Positions 1 through 14,300 are shown, numbered from the stretch's first letter. The stretch is DNA of 64,000 bases from Membranipora membranacea (GCA_914767715.1 OU612073.1:8432001-8496000); one strand, 5' to 3'. A program made the numbers and translations. The notes: generated from the letters alone by a model not told the origin.

Positions 1-205
1 TAAGATATGATCATACAAGCCGGCTTTCTATATTCAATTCAAATTTTAATGGAATGTCCGCTCTGAGAGGTTGACTTAAGATACAGGGAAAACAGGAAAC
101 TCAGGTCTAGCCCATTAAAGATGACATGATATAAGAATGGACTAAGCTCTGCGACACTGATGGATGAATTGTTAGAGAGATGATGTCAGGTAATGGGTGC
201 TGACT

Positions 206-314
206 TGATCAAGTTTGATCCAGCTTGCCTGCGTTCAGGTTAGCTCCCTTTCCATTGATAAGTAGGGAGGGGGGTGCAATACCAAATACAGGCAAACTGG
301 ATCTAGGTCTAGAC
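206..314. mobile_element. Foldback MITE, family A, copy 1
   Basis: Terminal inverted repeats are built on GATCAAGTTTGATCCA-TTGCCTGC at the left and GCAGG-AAACTGGATC at the right. It is flanked by the direct repeat GCTGACT (199-205 and 315-321). It lies in the CREB3-like gene, leftwards of the last visible exon. The end sequence recurs at least eight times in the window. Confidence 0.7.
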
Positions 315-377
315 GCTGACTAATGAGCTTGATTACATTACAGAGATAAACTTGATAAAATTGTCTCCCATGTATAC

Positions 378-3300
378 CTGTTGTTGGGTTGTGCGTCTTG
401 CCTCTATGATGATTGGTTCATTCTTTACAATCACTCTTGGTTCTTGTTTTGTTACAGTCACAGTCTGAATCGTTCGATTCTTTGGTACAGCGGAGGCATT
501 CAGTATTACAGGTTCATTCTTTGAGTTATCTAATTCCAAAAACTTCTGTAGACAAAAAGAATGCAAAACATACAGGTATGAGAAATGATAGATGCCATTA
601 TGGTGGTTGGTTGAAGTTGAAGCATGTGTTTTCGTAGAAACAGACTATGGTAATATTTTAAGGGACCATCATCTAGCTGTATCTTCATTGAAGGCCTGAT
701 CATGGTAGAAAGGTCTCCTATCCAGTATAAACAACAGAGCTCATATCACCGATGTGATAAAGGAATATATTTCAGATCAAGAATCAAGATAAGATAATAT
801 TCGCCGCATGCTGAGTCTAGTGGGCCATTATATCCCACCAGAAGGTGTGCAAGTAGATGGTAAATGTTTCTGACGTAATGAGCACTAGGCTAGTAGGCCT
901 AATAGGAGAAGTAATGTACAGAAATAGGTCTACCTAATGGTGACCTCAATATCACATCTGGTATTTTCTTGGAGAATGTTGTCAATTTATTCTGCGGTGT
1001 GCGCCAAATTAATAAAATTCAGCCCGCTTAAGTTGTCATTACACCCTAAAAATCAGTGTTGGGAAGATTGATGGTATTTATAATTGGTAAAAAGTTCACC
1101 AATACTGTTTAACAGAAGCCTGATCCCAGCCAGGTATGTAATTTGGTTCTTCAATAATTGAGTTGGCTGGATCTGGTGGAATTTTTGAGGTGAGAAAGAA
1201 GCTAGGATGGCCGCGTTGTTAATTTTAGATATGAAAAGCTATGCCGCTAGTCTACCACATCATATGAAATTCTGTTTTACTACCTTTCAACAGACAAACT
1301 ATCGGTAGCAATTTAAAGTTAATAGCTTCCAGAAGTGAACGTAAGTTGATATTTTTCAGATTTGAGTTTTTTGTGTGAGAATTGATACCAGTACGCTAAG
1401 TATATTGTACAGGTGGGTTTTGATGATTCACCAGTGAGGAATTAGAAAACAATGAAGGGTCATGCACTGGATTGATGAAGCCTATCTCCTAATAGTTCCA
1501 GTTTCGCAGGTTCACCAGGTTATAAATGAACATTTTTACAGATTGCAAAACAAGTCAAAGCGTATTCATGTTGTCCTAGACGTGACATTGTTATAGTTGT
1601 TGTTGTGGGTAGATTATTTAGTGCATCGTAACATTGAGGTAGAGAGACTATACTACAAAAAACGCTTGATTTTGTTGATATGTATGGTTTTGGTAGGTGT
1701 TATGTCTCAGAACATGAAATAAGGTTCGGAGGGATCAGATGATAAATTTACGGCAGCATCACAGGCAATGTACTGACTTAACTACGCCTGCTGTTTATTT
1801 AGTAATGATAGCTGACCCAAACAAAAGGCACCGCATACTTGAGGAAATACTAGATTACCATTCTGTCAATTAACTTCTACTTTGCAGGCATAATTTTAGG
1901 AATCTCCATAATCAAATTATGATTTAGTAGATGGCTGCACTTTTAAGTGTTGAGATGCCGATTATATATGCTGGTAAAATGAAGACCTGATTTATGGCTG
2001 AGTGTTTTTTTTATTGTGCTCGACAATCACACCTTGCCTAGGCGCTGCAATTTGCACTTTCACTGATAAGTTTCACCTTGACAAGGTTTTTGACTGGTTA
2101 GAGAATCAGGCGACAAGCCCTTTTACCTGCTTCAAGGCACCAAATTCTCTCAGATGTAGAGCATTTACGTTGCTTAGCGGGTTAAAAATACGGACCTCCA
2201 ACTGTCAGCATCAGCTGATTTTTATGAAATGGTTGTATTTCTAGGCAATGCTGATCTTATACTTGAGTTGTTATCTAATCTATGCTTGTTTTGGACGACC
2301 TCTTATGGGTTACTAGAGCAAAGTCATCTAGCATTGAGTTGTTTTATCAACAGAATGCCTTGATTTGTATCCAGTTGTTAAAAATATGTTGTAATTAGCA
2401 GCAGACAAAGTCTGAAAAGTGCATATTATTCCCAAGCCAAATGACAGACTGCGCAATTGTCACGATACAATGCTCTATTTATTTCGCAAAAAACTTTGTT
2501 AATTAATGCATTGGCATCTTTGCCAATCAGCAAAAAGGCCTAGTTTATACTGAAGCAGTAGCTCAAGAGTTGGAACAAATTTCACCAGCGTAATTTGAAT
2601 TTTCCAGTTGAGGTGGTGCTCATAATTCAGTCAGAATTAAATCCATGATTGATGGATTTACGTCACAATATCCGCAAACAACCACAAGCATTAACGCCTG
2701 CATGAGTCTTTAAATTCAGGCACTGCGCCAGAATGACTGATGTAATGTGACCTAGTCTAGAAACCAGGAAAGAGTGGGCTCTATATTGATTTTATCTACT
2801 CCTCTTAAACTCTGCTGTCCGTAGTGGACTGTGCTGTCGACACATGTGGGTTACGGTAACAGATGTGACTGATGTACCTCTTCAATCCAGCACCACGCTA
2901 CGGTCAGCTGTCACTGGTACTAATAGATGACAGGGGCCAATGGTATCGAGGTCATTGACATGGGGTAGGGGGAGATACTCACAGCCGAAAGGGGCAGGGC
3001 AGTAGAGGGGCAGGATAGCGGAGGGACAGGGTAGCAAAGGGGCACCGTGACAGATGGGCAAGGGGAGCTAGGTTTGGTAGACAAGGAGCATAGCTTGTAC
3101 TGTGTCACAAGAATGACTGATCGGGCCCTAGTTGATGTTCAAATGTCTGGACCAGTCTAGCACTAAAGAGGCACCTGTTTTTGATTGTCATTTGATTATC
3201 AGGCTGTTATTTTGACCAGCATCTTAGCAGCAGGTAACCATTATTAGAAAGGACATAATTTTTTTGTCATGAATCATTGCAACCAGCAGCTTATCACAGC

Positions 3301-6300
3301 TCAGACAATAAAGTGGGCTCAGCCATTTCCAGCTGTGAGCATAATTATAGGGTCCAGCTATCCCTTTATATGAATTGGGTATTGTTATCCCTGCAGTATC
3401 ATAGGGCTAACAGTGATATCAGGTGTAGAGATCGTAAGAGAATATGGGCACAGCGTCTGACTAATGAGTAGTTTTACAGCCATAAACTTGCTGAAATCTT
3501 CCAGCCATCAGTTTGAATAACATAGTGTTATAGAGTAACATATGAATGTAGGCTATCAATTGCAAACACCGGATAAACACCCAAAAGCAGTTCATTTGAG
3601 GAAAAGTACACTTATTGGTAGCTATGTGCCTTGGCATAGACTACTTATTTTGTTTTGGGGACCCCCAAAACAAGGCTGGTAGCTATGTGCTACTGATTTA
3701 GAACTTTGGCCCGTTGGTCGGTCCTTGTACTGCAGACTCTATTGGCTGATTGTAAACATGTGTTGATAACTGGTCACTGCTATGCCACTTATAAGCAAGA
3801 ACCTGTTTCAGGTTGTCAGCTGATAGGCCTCTGGAATTATTAGTAAACAAACCAAAAACCACAAACAAATTAGTAGAGAATGCTTTCTTGTCGATTGAAG
3901 CAACAGGGGTGCTAGTTTAGTTAGTGTTATTCCCAACTAGTGGGAACAATTGCGATGAATATGTTCAATGACTACAATTTTTGGTCAGCGTATTCTATTG
4001 TTTGCAAATGAGTAAACTCCGTCCAATATTCTTCCAAGCTCTCTGGTTGGCTGTGAATCCGGTTTTTCAACGAAGATATAAACAATATCTTTTGAATAAA
4101 TCTGAAATGTTTATTGCCCAACATGGCATGACGAAATGTTATCAACAAATCAACACTCAAAGGTGAATTAACTTCAGCCATGATTGGCAACAATCCAGGA
4201 GTATCAAAGATTATCAAGATGAAGATCAGGGTTTCACAATAAAAAAACATGTCGGATAAATTTGGAAATAATGTGTAAATAATTCAGCTGTCTAAACATT
4301 TAATGTCATCCAGGCAGTGCTACCCCTTCTCCTAACCCCCTGCGTTTTTTTCAGAGAAGTAAAACCACGTGTTTATGAATTTTGGATGTTGCTGGACAAC
4401 CGGCCTTCTATCTATGTTTAGATATTACATGTTAATGTTAGGGTGTTGATGAGGTGAACATGATAAGTGCTCGACTAAGCGGAGAGAGGATGCGGTGTTA
4501 GATAGATGGAGGGTTTGTCCGTATGTACCAAGCCTAAGGGTACCCTGACGAAGTACTCTCAACTGCCATTGCCATGACAGCCAGCTTTAGCCTACAAGCT
4601 AAGCCAATCAGTAGGAACAGGAGCCGGTGAGTTGTAGCCTTCATGGTACACTCTATTCTTGAGAAGAGGAGCGCTTTAAAAATTTGTGTGAAAGTTTGCG
4701 TTGTGGTTTATACTGGATTTGAAAGCAACAGGGCAGTAGCTGCGGCAATGTAGCCAAATGGTAGAATGAGATACATCAAAGAACATTTTAGTTGAACAAT
4801 TCTGGCTGTTATAAATAATGTTGATCACAATTAAACAGATCACAGGTATATCTAGATCAAACATGATCCAGTTTGCCTGCGTTTAGTTTTTGAATCGCCA
4901 ATGGTTCACCAGTAGAAAGGGAATGACCAGACTGCGTGCAGATTGGATCAGGCTTGTTCTAGGTATAACAGGGAGGGAGATAGAAGCAGACTTACAGGGT
5001 TTATAGCAGGTCCAGTATCCTCATCGAGAGTAATGTGGTGAGTCGTGGGTTCAGTCTTCACAGTCAGCAGTCCGGCGGCCTCGGCAGCGGAGGACAAAGT
5101 GTCTCCTCTGACAGACTTACCGATTGAATAGCTGTGCTCAGATTTCACCACAGGGCTTGCCTCACTCATCATCTTATCGTTCAACACAGGGTCGTCGAAA
5201 AAGTCAAGCCAGTCAGGAGACATATCATAGTTGTCCTAAAACGACAATAAATCATGAATGATTAAGAGGTTGTAGGAAGTTGTGATTGCGACATATGTTG
5301 GTGGAAACAATCATCTATTCTGGGTTCTTGATGATGTCATAGGCGAATTTGAATAAGTGCTTTATTTGCAATCATTCATGTTAAAAGCTTAGAGGAGGTC
5401 CGTGAAAATTCTCCACAACATTTCTGCAAATCAAAAAAACACTTGATGAGTGTCAACAACCCTAAGATAGGGTGTTTGCGGGCCTAGAGGGACTTGTATA
5501 CCTAGCCATATCTACAGTGTCAGAACCATGGTAAGATCAAGATCTAAATGTTAGACAAAGTAACATAATGGTAGGTAACAGCTTATCTATATTTGCTCTT
5601 TGATAACGCAATGGCTACATAAGAGTGTATAAGGGGCGCATGCTACTAGGTTTGAGTAGCTAGGCAGCAGCTGGCGAAATTCTCAGCCAGACGGCACGCG
5701 ACAGCGAGCGACCGGTAGAAGATAAACATCATAACTGTATCTGAATGACATGGGTAGCACAACCTACGTCAAAAATCTAGCACATTAGATGGTTGAGAAA
5801 ATGTGTATGAATAGCCTTGACCATGTAAGGTGACCAACCCCTGCTTTCAAGTGGTACTTTGACTTTGATTTGTTTATATGTCTCTTATGATGCTTGAAGT
5901 AATTTACAAATTTGCACTAAGCTTTCACAACATACGTAAATGGACCGGAGTTCTATTATTTGCCTTTCATCACAACTATTCCATTGTTTACACAAAAGCT
6001 AAATTCATTCAAACAAATGAAAAACTATCTCACGCATCTAATTTGGCCTAAAAAATTCATAATCATAGGATATCGGCTTATCCAAAGATCAGCTAAAACA
6101 ATTCAAGTCTGGCAAGCTCGGACCAATTGACTATTCTAGATAGTTCATGGCTAGTACTAACTTCAAAATAAAATTTTATTTAAACAAAATTTTCACTCTC
6201 CAAAGGCTAGGCCTACGCAAGATCTAGGCCAGATGCCAAATAAAATATACACTACTGAATGTGAATCCAACCAAAAGATCAAGTCTGTAATGTGACTGCT

Positions 6301-6845
6301 TTCTCGGATTAAAATACATCGCTTGATCCCTTACTATGTCACAGTTGCACGCATTTTCGATAAACAAGATATGTGAGGAAAACTGTGTAGATTGACAGTA
6401 GAGCTAAGAGTAACGCAAAATGTAATGCGGTTGAGTGTACATGAGAACGAAGAGTTATACATCAAGTTATTCTAGGAGCTGTATCCCCAGAAGGTGTGGT
6501 AGCAGCAGGACCTATCATGATATAGCGGAGGTTGCACTCTGCGTTCATCATATTGATTTGGTGGTAATAACCAGAGTAGACTGTAGACTCTGTAATAACA
6601 CAACATACATACATCTCTCTCATTTCAGAACAGAAATGTTGAGTCCAGTGACTTACCAGATTCAAGTTCTCAGCATCGAAACTTTTGTCAGAGCTATTCT
6701 CATCACTCATGGCCATCTCATATTCTTGGCAGGCCATCTCCATCATATCTTGTTGAAGTATGTTGTTCAAGTCAGGCATCAAATCCCTGGAAAAATCACT
6801 CTCGTCCATGTCACAAAGCCGGTCAGAAATTCCAAAGTTATCCAT
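378..6845 (-). CDS. CREB3-like bZIP transcription factor, N-terminal part (partial; continues past the left edge)
   Basis: Three coding exons join in phase 0: 6845-6657 (63 codons from ATG), 5235-4996 (80 codons) and 545-378 (56 codons), each with GT-AG borders. The N-terminus is acidic (MDESDF, DDPVLND), as in transactivation domains. The run DDPVLNDKMMSEASPV followed by SEHSYSI resembles the CREB3L1/CREB3L2 N-terminus (LLNDPFLSEK...AEHSYS). Four K-x-E-P motifs (VKTEP, KNEPV, TKQEP, VKNEP) are present; VKTE and VKNE fit the sumoylation consensus. Family members are ER-anchored factors released by regulated proteolysis. The bZIP, transmembrane and S1P-site regions are not in this window, so the call rests on the N-terminus alone. 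The last visible exon ends at a good donor (CAG|gtatac), so the gene runs on leftwards. Any acidic, SUMO-regulated factor is the main alternative. Confidence 0.6.
2955..3047 (+). repeat. G-rich degenerate repeat
   Basis: A run of imperfect AGGGGCAGGRTAGC-type units makes the plus strand very G-rich, in the second intron of the CREB3-like gene. Multiple GGG and GGGG tracts at close spacing could form a G-quadruplex on the non-template strand of that gene. No coding function is seen; the proline/serine-rich frame on the minus strand is a by-product of the repeat. Confidence 0.5.
3616..3690. repeat. 14-bp direct repeat enclosing a palindrome
   Basis: TGGTAGCTATGTGC occurs at 3616-3629 and 3677-3690. 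Between the copies is a near-perfect palindrome, TTGTTTTGGGG-ACCCCCAAAACAA. This resembles a short insertion with a long target duplication, or a local duplication product. Confidence 0.5.
4851..4960. mobile_element. Foldback MITE, family A, copy 2
   Basis: The ends carry GATCAAACATGATCCAGTTTGCCTGC and the inverted GATTGGATCAGGCTTG. The flanking repeat is AGGTATA (4844-4850 and 4961-4967), extending to 8 matches in 9. It lies in the CREB3-like gene's intron, just downstream of exon 2. Confidence 0.7.
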
Positions 6846-8388
6846 CACGGGGATTGAATCCCGGTTTGTTGAGATATCCCTTCAGTATGACATGTGAAGG
6901 AGCGAAAAAGGTAAAATGTGAGAGTTTATTGAAACCCTCAGTTCAACTCAAACAGCTGGTTGAAAAAGAAAGTTCATACAAACAACAGGAAGAATTTTGA
7001 AACTATGTTGATTGGATAATTCTCAACGGCTCCGCCTACAAGAGTAACGCCCATATTTTAGTGCTGATTAATGACGAGGCGATCACATTAATGCCTAACA
7101 TCCTTTAGGATTTTGGGCTTATAGAGAAATGTGAGAGCTTGTGCAGCTGAAACGGGAAAGACAACTCTTGATATTAACACACTCGTTACTTCAATCAATT
7201 CTCCCTGCTTCAATCAGCCTAACAAAATCCATTTGGACCATTGGTCTAAAACTTGGTCATTGCACAATGACAGCAGAAGTATATTTCCAAGCATCTAAAA
7301 TGATGCTTGATTATTGTTTTGACAACTTGAGACCACAAGCGTGCTTGAGTAGGTTTTTCCGATCACAACACCGACATTCTCTCACCGTATCCATGCACCA
7401 ATACTGCTGACATCAACTTCAGAGAATCAATCAACTCAGTGCCAATCCTAGATGCCAGCGTACAAACTGTTGACAAAAGACTGCAATATGATAGTACCCA
7501 GCTTTCTCACAACCAATAGCAGCTTGTTTATACTGCTATCTCCACTTTTTGCACAGCAAGCTTACCAGATATCTATGAATAATACCATACCATAAGCAAT
7601 CATGTCTCATCTTCGAGCTAGTCATCTTAAATATTTTAAATTTTATTTTATACAACAATTAAGATACAAATTACCAAAAAGATTCTATGGGAGATTACCA
7701 CTCTAGAGAATTTATCATTCGTCTTAGCGGCATTAATCTCACTTGAGCTTAGTAATTGAGATATTAAGATAAAAGGTTTGTGTAAAGATCCACATTTAAT
7801 ATCAAACATAAAGTAATAAAATGCTACAGAAACCATGAAACAAGCTTATAAATATAGCACTCCTTGCCTATTCAGTTGATGTGTACCAAATATGCTCAAA
7901 GAGATTGGTAATACTGGCATTTAACAAGGATAACAAGTTTTAAACTTGAATGTTTTAGGCTTTTCTAAGTGTGACAATTGTACCATAGATAAATGAAGAT
8001 GGAAGAATGCATATCTCATATGATTCTTGTAAGTTTCACAAGTACAATCAATGTAGCAAGAAAAAGAATAATAATGCTAAGGATTTATACAAGCATAGGC
8101 AAGAGTGAGTTATATAAATAATTCTACCGGACATGAATAACTAGACATTATGGGGGTGAAATCTTGATGCAGAAACTTGCGGCTGTTCAACCTTAAGAAA
8201 TTTAAAACAATACAGAAAAAGGAGATAGTTTTTCAGGGAAATCCTAGTCAACATATACATATTATTGCTAGCAGATCGAGACATAAATGCATCAATATTT
8301 GCAGATAGTCTTAAATAATAGACTTAATAATAATATTATAATATACATAATATAATAATTATATTATTAATTCTATGCAGATAGTCAA
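6846..8388. other. Spacer: CREB3-like 5' region and KLHL 3' region
   Basis: No coding exon is recognised here. Both neighbours are on the minus strand, so this stretch should hold the CREB3-like promoter and 5' UTR (near 6850-7100) and the KLHL 3' UTR (8388 leftwards). The frames at 7141-7410 and 7648-7836 show no family resemblance or splice context. Confidence 0.5.
8313..8374. repeat. AT-only inverted repeat just past the KLHL stop codon
   Basis: An almost pure A/T sequence whose halves are roughly complementary (TTAATAATAATATTATAATA against TAATATAATAATTATATTATTAA). It starts about 15 bases downstream of the KLHL stop on the transcribed strand, so it would lie in the 3' UTR and could form a hairpin. 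Confidence 0.45.
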
Positions 8389-11300
8389 TTACTCGCCGCT
8401 GTGAAACCTCGGCTCACTATAGCTCATGCACATCCTAGCATTAGTTCTGTGTTCAAGCTTGGGACTGCTGGCTACATGCAGAGAGAGGGTACTTAGAGAT
8501 CGGGCTATAGGCAGGGCATCATAAGACACATGGACTACAGATGCGCCAGCTCTGCCCACAGTCAGCATAGACACCTGAAAAGAAAGAAATGAATCGAGAT
8601 TAACCACAGTCATGCATAGTATTGGCAGTTTTTGTTTAGATACATTTGAAATAAAGGGGAGACAACTCCTAACTGCGAGGTCCACTTGATATATTTTTCT
8701 CACACTGTGACAAGATCATCGATCAAATTTATTGATGACTTATATAAAAAAAAAATGCGCAGAGGCTCACATGTATGTATATATTATATGGAGGGGGACA
8801 TTCTACTAATACTACTACTAATCATAAATTCATATCAATGCTGTCACATTATAACACAAATGCAGCATAATACATACCTTAGTCCACTTATCCTCGGCAG
8901 GGTTATAAGATTCGACATCTTTGAGATGTTTCTGTCCATCATAACCTCCTACACAGTACAATCTGTCTCCAAGTACACACGTACCGACAGCATCCTTAGG
9001 CACTGATAAGTGTGATATCATAGTCCACTGATCACTCAAAGGATCATATCTAGTGAAATAATCAGTGATGTAACAAAATAACTGGACAAGATCTTTAGTA
9101 GCTTAATTTTCATATTGGTTAATCGAGTGTACTTATGTTTATTTCATGGAATGACAGAAAGATCTTTGTGGGATTTGCAAATGCCAGATAATAAAAAAAA
9201 CCATCGTTCAGCAAATAGAGAATTATTTTATCTGGCATGTTACAAACCTATGACAAATAGCTATCACGGGGATATATTATTGCTGTGTAATCAATATTGA
9301 GCCCATTTAAGGAGTTGCTTGCTCTTTGAACTTATGTCAAAAAGAGAGCACAACTACAATTTATAGAGACATATTTCAATATTCATTTGCGGGTTCTGTT
9401 CATTTTTGTGTGATTAAAACAACACAACACTAGGCTGCTGTAGTATTTTTCAGAGGCAGTATAATTTAATCTGATGAAATATAATGTATGACAGAGAACC
9501 AACCTTTCTCCACAACTGAATCTGCTGCCATTTGATGAGCTACTCTGTTTACTGGAGGCGGGACAGTCATGCCCACCGACAGCATATAAAAATCCACCTA
9601 GAGCTGCCAGACCCAAGCCACCTGTTGTTCATTAAAAGCAGCTTTAAAAACTTGAAATGTGAAGTGTAATAACTGTGTTGCTACAAGCTAGCATGATTTG
9701 ATGATGCTCTTTCTGTTGTCCTTGAAATTGACATTCTTGCACGGAATCAAATTTTGAGAAATCTGAGAATCTATATTTACAACCACAACCATGAGCTGTA
9801 CCCAATCGGTCAAGAAAGAATAGTTCACTCACCTCTTCTTTTATTCATAGGTGCCAATAGAGTCCATTTATTAGTGTGTGGATCAAATGATTCCAAAGAT
9901 CTGAGACATGAACTACCATCTCTCCCACCACACACGTATATTCTAAAATTATGGAATGAACGAAACATTCTGAATCATACAACAAGTATTTTGATTGATA
10001 TTATGCCCTACTGGCCCGTGTTGATATGATGACTGAGGTAAGTAAATCAATCAAAGTGGAAGACATTTATTAATTCTACACATTTGATTATGTTTGCTTT
10101 GTTTGGTGCGAGTTGATTGGATTAAAATTGGCCTGCTGGATAGTATCATCACAGCTCTGTGGTATCATCGTAATATGAGAGTTCATGCCGTGCCTTCTCA
10201 ATGATTGTTGTCTTTTAGTAGAGCATATTTCTGGTAAAGGCAACTAAAATATGATGTCTAAATATTGTTTGTCCTGGTCCCGCTCCAATCAAATAAAATC
10301 TGAGTCAGACAATCAAGGTTAGGATGGTGTTGAAAGCCCAATGAATAAAGGCTGCATAGCACCGTCAAGGGGGATTAAGTGAAACTGAAAATAATAGAGG
10401 CTGCATCGTCTTTAGCCCGGCACCAAAAATCGCAAATAACAAATAGGCAATATAACAGAGACAGCGCAAGGTGTTTTTAGCCACTATATACATCAAAGTA
10501 CATTACAAGGAGTAGGCCCCAAACATATAATTTCATAAATTGGATGAAAATTGTTCCAAAGACTAGGCTATACTGTTATTTTATGTATTTTAAATCTGAG
10601 AATAGCCCATAGATATAAAAAGGATGTTTTTTATATCTATGGAATAGCCTCAGTCTTATTGATCACATTGATGTTATTTTAGGGAGGCCAGTAGTACCTG
10701 ACCCTTCTACACCTTTGAAGTGTCATACACTGGCTAATGATAGGGTTTTGCATTGAAAGTAATCGTCAGGGTTCACTTAACCAGTGAAAGAATAATTCAG
10801 GATTGACTAGGAAATGGGTATCTGGCATGGATGATCGCAGATCTTTGGCTATAATACATAGTATACACACCTCGAAAAATCATTCCTGCTCGCAGAATAA
10901 CAGAAAAAAATGATTTACTATTACCATACGTTAATCTTTTTGATACTAATTTTGACCAGGGCCACCTTTTGACATTGATATGACCCAACAGATAGTTGAC
11001 AGTATCCATAAACTCTTAGGATGAACTCATCTGAACTTCTCTCAGTACTTTGAACAATGTTGAGTTTAAACAATTTAAACAAAGGAGGTCGACTATAAAT
11101 GATTACCAAATGGCTCAGACATCCCCTCGCAATGGGCCAAAAACAGCAGCTCAACCAATAACAAAGGTGAACACAAAACCAAAAAGAAACACCTATTGGT
11201 TATTTTAAAAAATGGACTATGATTTAAAGTCTACACACTAGAACGGTGTTGTCTGCCAAATAAAAGGTGTATAACACTACAATGATAATGTTACAGTATG

Positions 11301-14300
11301 AGGTCATGATGTTGTTACCTGGCAGCAAGCACAGCTACGGCAGCAGTACCTCGAGCGTGACTCATATGCGATACATACGACCATTTCCTGTCCTGACTGT
11401 CCCACCTTTCTACTGAGTTCAGATACTGCCAGCCTATGTAACAAATAGAGACGAGAGATGTGAATCAGAGAGGAAGCTTGTTCACAATTCAACTGTTCAT
11501 CGACTTATTTGCTCAGTGTCCAAATTTTCCTTCCATTACAGCGTGAATCGCCAGAGGGTGACTTGATTAATTTTAGTCCATATTGAAGCGGTTTCTGCTA
11601 GGGTTTTCATGGTCAATTTGTCATGTTTTAGATAGACAGTATTGACAAGTCAACAGATTCTGTAATTCCTACAACTCCAAACATACTGTATACAATCAGA
11701 ACTGTCACTCGGTAGCCTAATTTTTGTATTTCATCAGACATCATTGACTCTGTGTAGCTGTGTGTCAAATGACCTAGAAGATATTTAACTGCTTCACTGA
11801 TCCAATGAGGTTTATGAAATATAAGGACATACCATCGTGGCCTCCGATGGCATATATTGGTCCCTCCAGAGTGGTTACACAAAGACCGTGTCTGTGATTG
11901 GCCATAGATGCAATCTGTGTCCAGTGTCGAGTCTGTAAAGGATAATGAGTGATGCTGGTTGTCAAATGTATATTGGATAAAGTAACTACTACATTCATGT
12001 AACCATATGAATGTAAAAACGAGCATAATATGAGATTATATAAGATTATATGAGTAAAGTTCTCAATTAAACCTATATCCTTGATCTCGAGCACTAGGCG
12101 ATTATACTTGTATCCAAGTCAATATGGTTTATATAAAAGTAATAATTCAGATAAGTTTTGTTCACTTTTTCTCCACAGGATAAATTTGAATGATGTAGCC
12201 AATTCAGAGTTTTGTAAACATTAGAGTGAACTTTTTCTTCAGTCTTCAATATTGTTTGTTTCTTATTCTGACACTTTGCATACACCATAGTGTGTATTTG
12301 AGGTTATTTTGAGCATTTGTTAAGTTATATCATACAACTCATTTCACAATGAAATGTTGAAAATTAACAGGCGCGATCCAGTTTTCCTGCATTTGGAGTT
12401 GCTCTCACTCAACTGATAAGTGGTTTAAATGTGGGGAGCAACTCCAAGTACAGGCAAACTAATACTAGTATTGGTAAGGGCAACAAACAAAGCTTACCTG
12501 CATATCCCAATAGTCAACTGTATTGAGAGTTTTAAGCCCATCCCTGCCTCCAACAACAAAGAGTTTACCGCCTACTACTGCTACTCCAAACTGCAACCTA
12601 AGAGAGTATGAGAGTATACAAATCTTACTGAGTATCCAACATACAATTGTGCATGCTTTCCATGAGAGATCCAGTGGATGATAATGTATCATATCCTGTG
12701 CAGGTTAATATGCGATTTCCCAGTTTAAGAAGCATTATGGGAGTCATAATGTCACATCACTGTTTCGGGTAAGAAATTCAATCAATTATTCATGATGTAA
12801 ACCATCCTAATGTCCTAAAGGTCAAACAATTTAGGAAAGAACTGCTTGTCTACATCAACTTTTATCAAATTTGTCTGCATTTTGCATTTGCATCAATTTT
12901 GAGATGCTCCCTGTCAAACCGCCCGCAGCATACATGTAGATTGGGAACGATCCAAAATGCAGGCAAATTGGATCAAATTTTATCTGCATCTTGTCATCTA
13001 CAATGTTTTCTTGTCACAATTGACAGGACATCAGATAAATCTTTTTTTTTTGTCAATAAACTGTCTACAGTTGAAAGCGAAGGGCAGCAATTCCAAATTA
13101 CACGATACAGATCAAACTGAATCATAGCTTGAAATACTAAAAATTGCATAGCTATCAGCTGATAAGTGAAGGAGCGCAACTCCATCATACACAATACAGA
13201 TCAAATTATATCTAAGCTTGATATTACCTTCGTGAGTTCAGTGTAAATATCTGATGCCATCGGTCAGTTCTGAGATCATATCTCTCTATACTTGGCATCC
13301 TGTCACTAGTAGTCTCACTACCCCCTACAGCGAGCAGTACTCCGACTGTAGACTTACGTGGCTTTGTCCTAACAAAATCAGATACGAGGAAATGGGTTAT
13401 CAGTGAGATCAGATCAGTAAGATCAATTACACACATTCATAACCTTGTAAAATGGATCAGATGAAACAAGCCAGTCTCTCATATCCTGCTACGTTATTTG
13501 AATTAATTTTTTAACATATTATGGGGAACTACAATATCCATAAAAAAGGGACGGTGTACGGACTAAAGAGGTTATTGAGAGATATTATGCCATATTTTCC
13601 GAGGAGCTGCCCAAGAGCATTACAAACCAGAGCTAATATATGCACTGAAGCTTCCACTCATATGCATTGTCATGGGCAAAGCAGACCAGACAAATTTTCC
13701 CACTATATAAGGTAATGAGATTTCAATGGTGAAATCCCAGGAGATTTGCTTTACGTCTGTGAAGCAACTCTATGAGATAGTCTACAAGTTTATTAAATTA
13801 GGCGGATTTAAATTAAAAAAATTATCATTAACTGAAATAACTAGCTGTGAAATGATTTTAAATAACCATGAAGTAGTTAAAGGCTACCAAATACCAATGC
13901 ATGTACTAGTCACAGTTACTTATGATAAAGGTATGTCAGATCTGCATGGTAAAAAACTTCAATGCTCTACTTGGCATGATGTGTTGATGGTGGAAAGAGT
14001 GCCTGCTAAGTAACTGACTGACAATAAACATGCATTGTTCTTTGGTCTTTAGGGTACCTGGCAGATTGCATAGTATGACGTCTATCCGTAAGAGAGTGGT
14101 ACATCAGACTCTCTATTAATAGCCTCTGACACTCTGCACACTTTCTAACCAGAGGGTTTGTGTCGACTTTATCCGCTAAAAACTGCAATAAATATACATA
14201 ATATTATATATTGGTGAGATGCTGCAGTGATTAACAAGAGCCCAGCTATATAAATAATTTGATACTGTGTTTGTTAGAATGGGAACATACAATCGGGTCA

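Noticed and set aside
13726-14013. 95-codon plus-strand frame in a KLHL intron
   Set aside because: No recognised domain, no splice or promoter context, and opposite to the host gene. It remains a weak candidate only.
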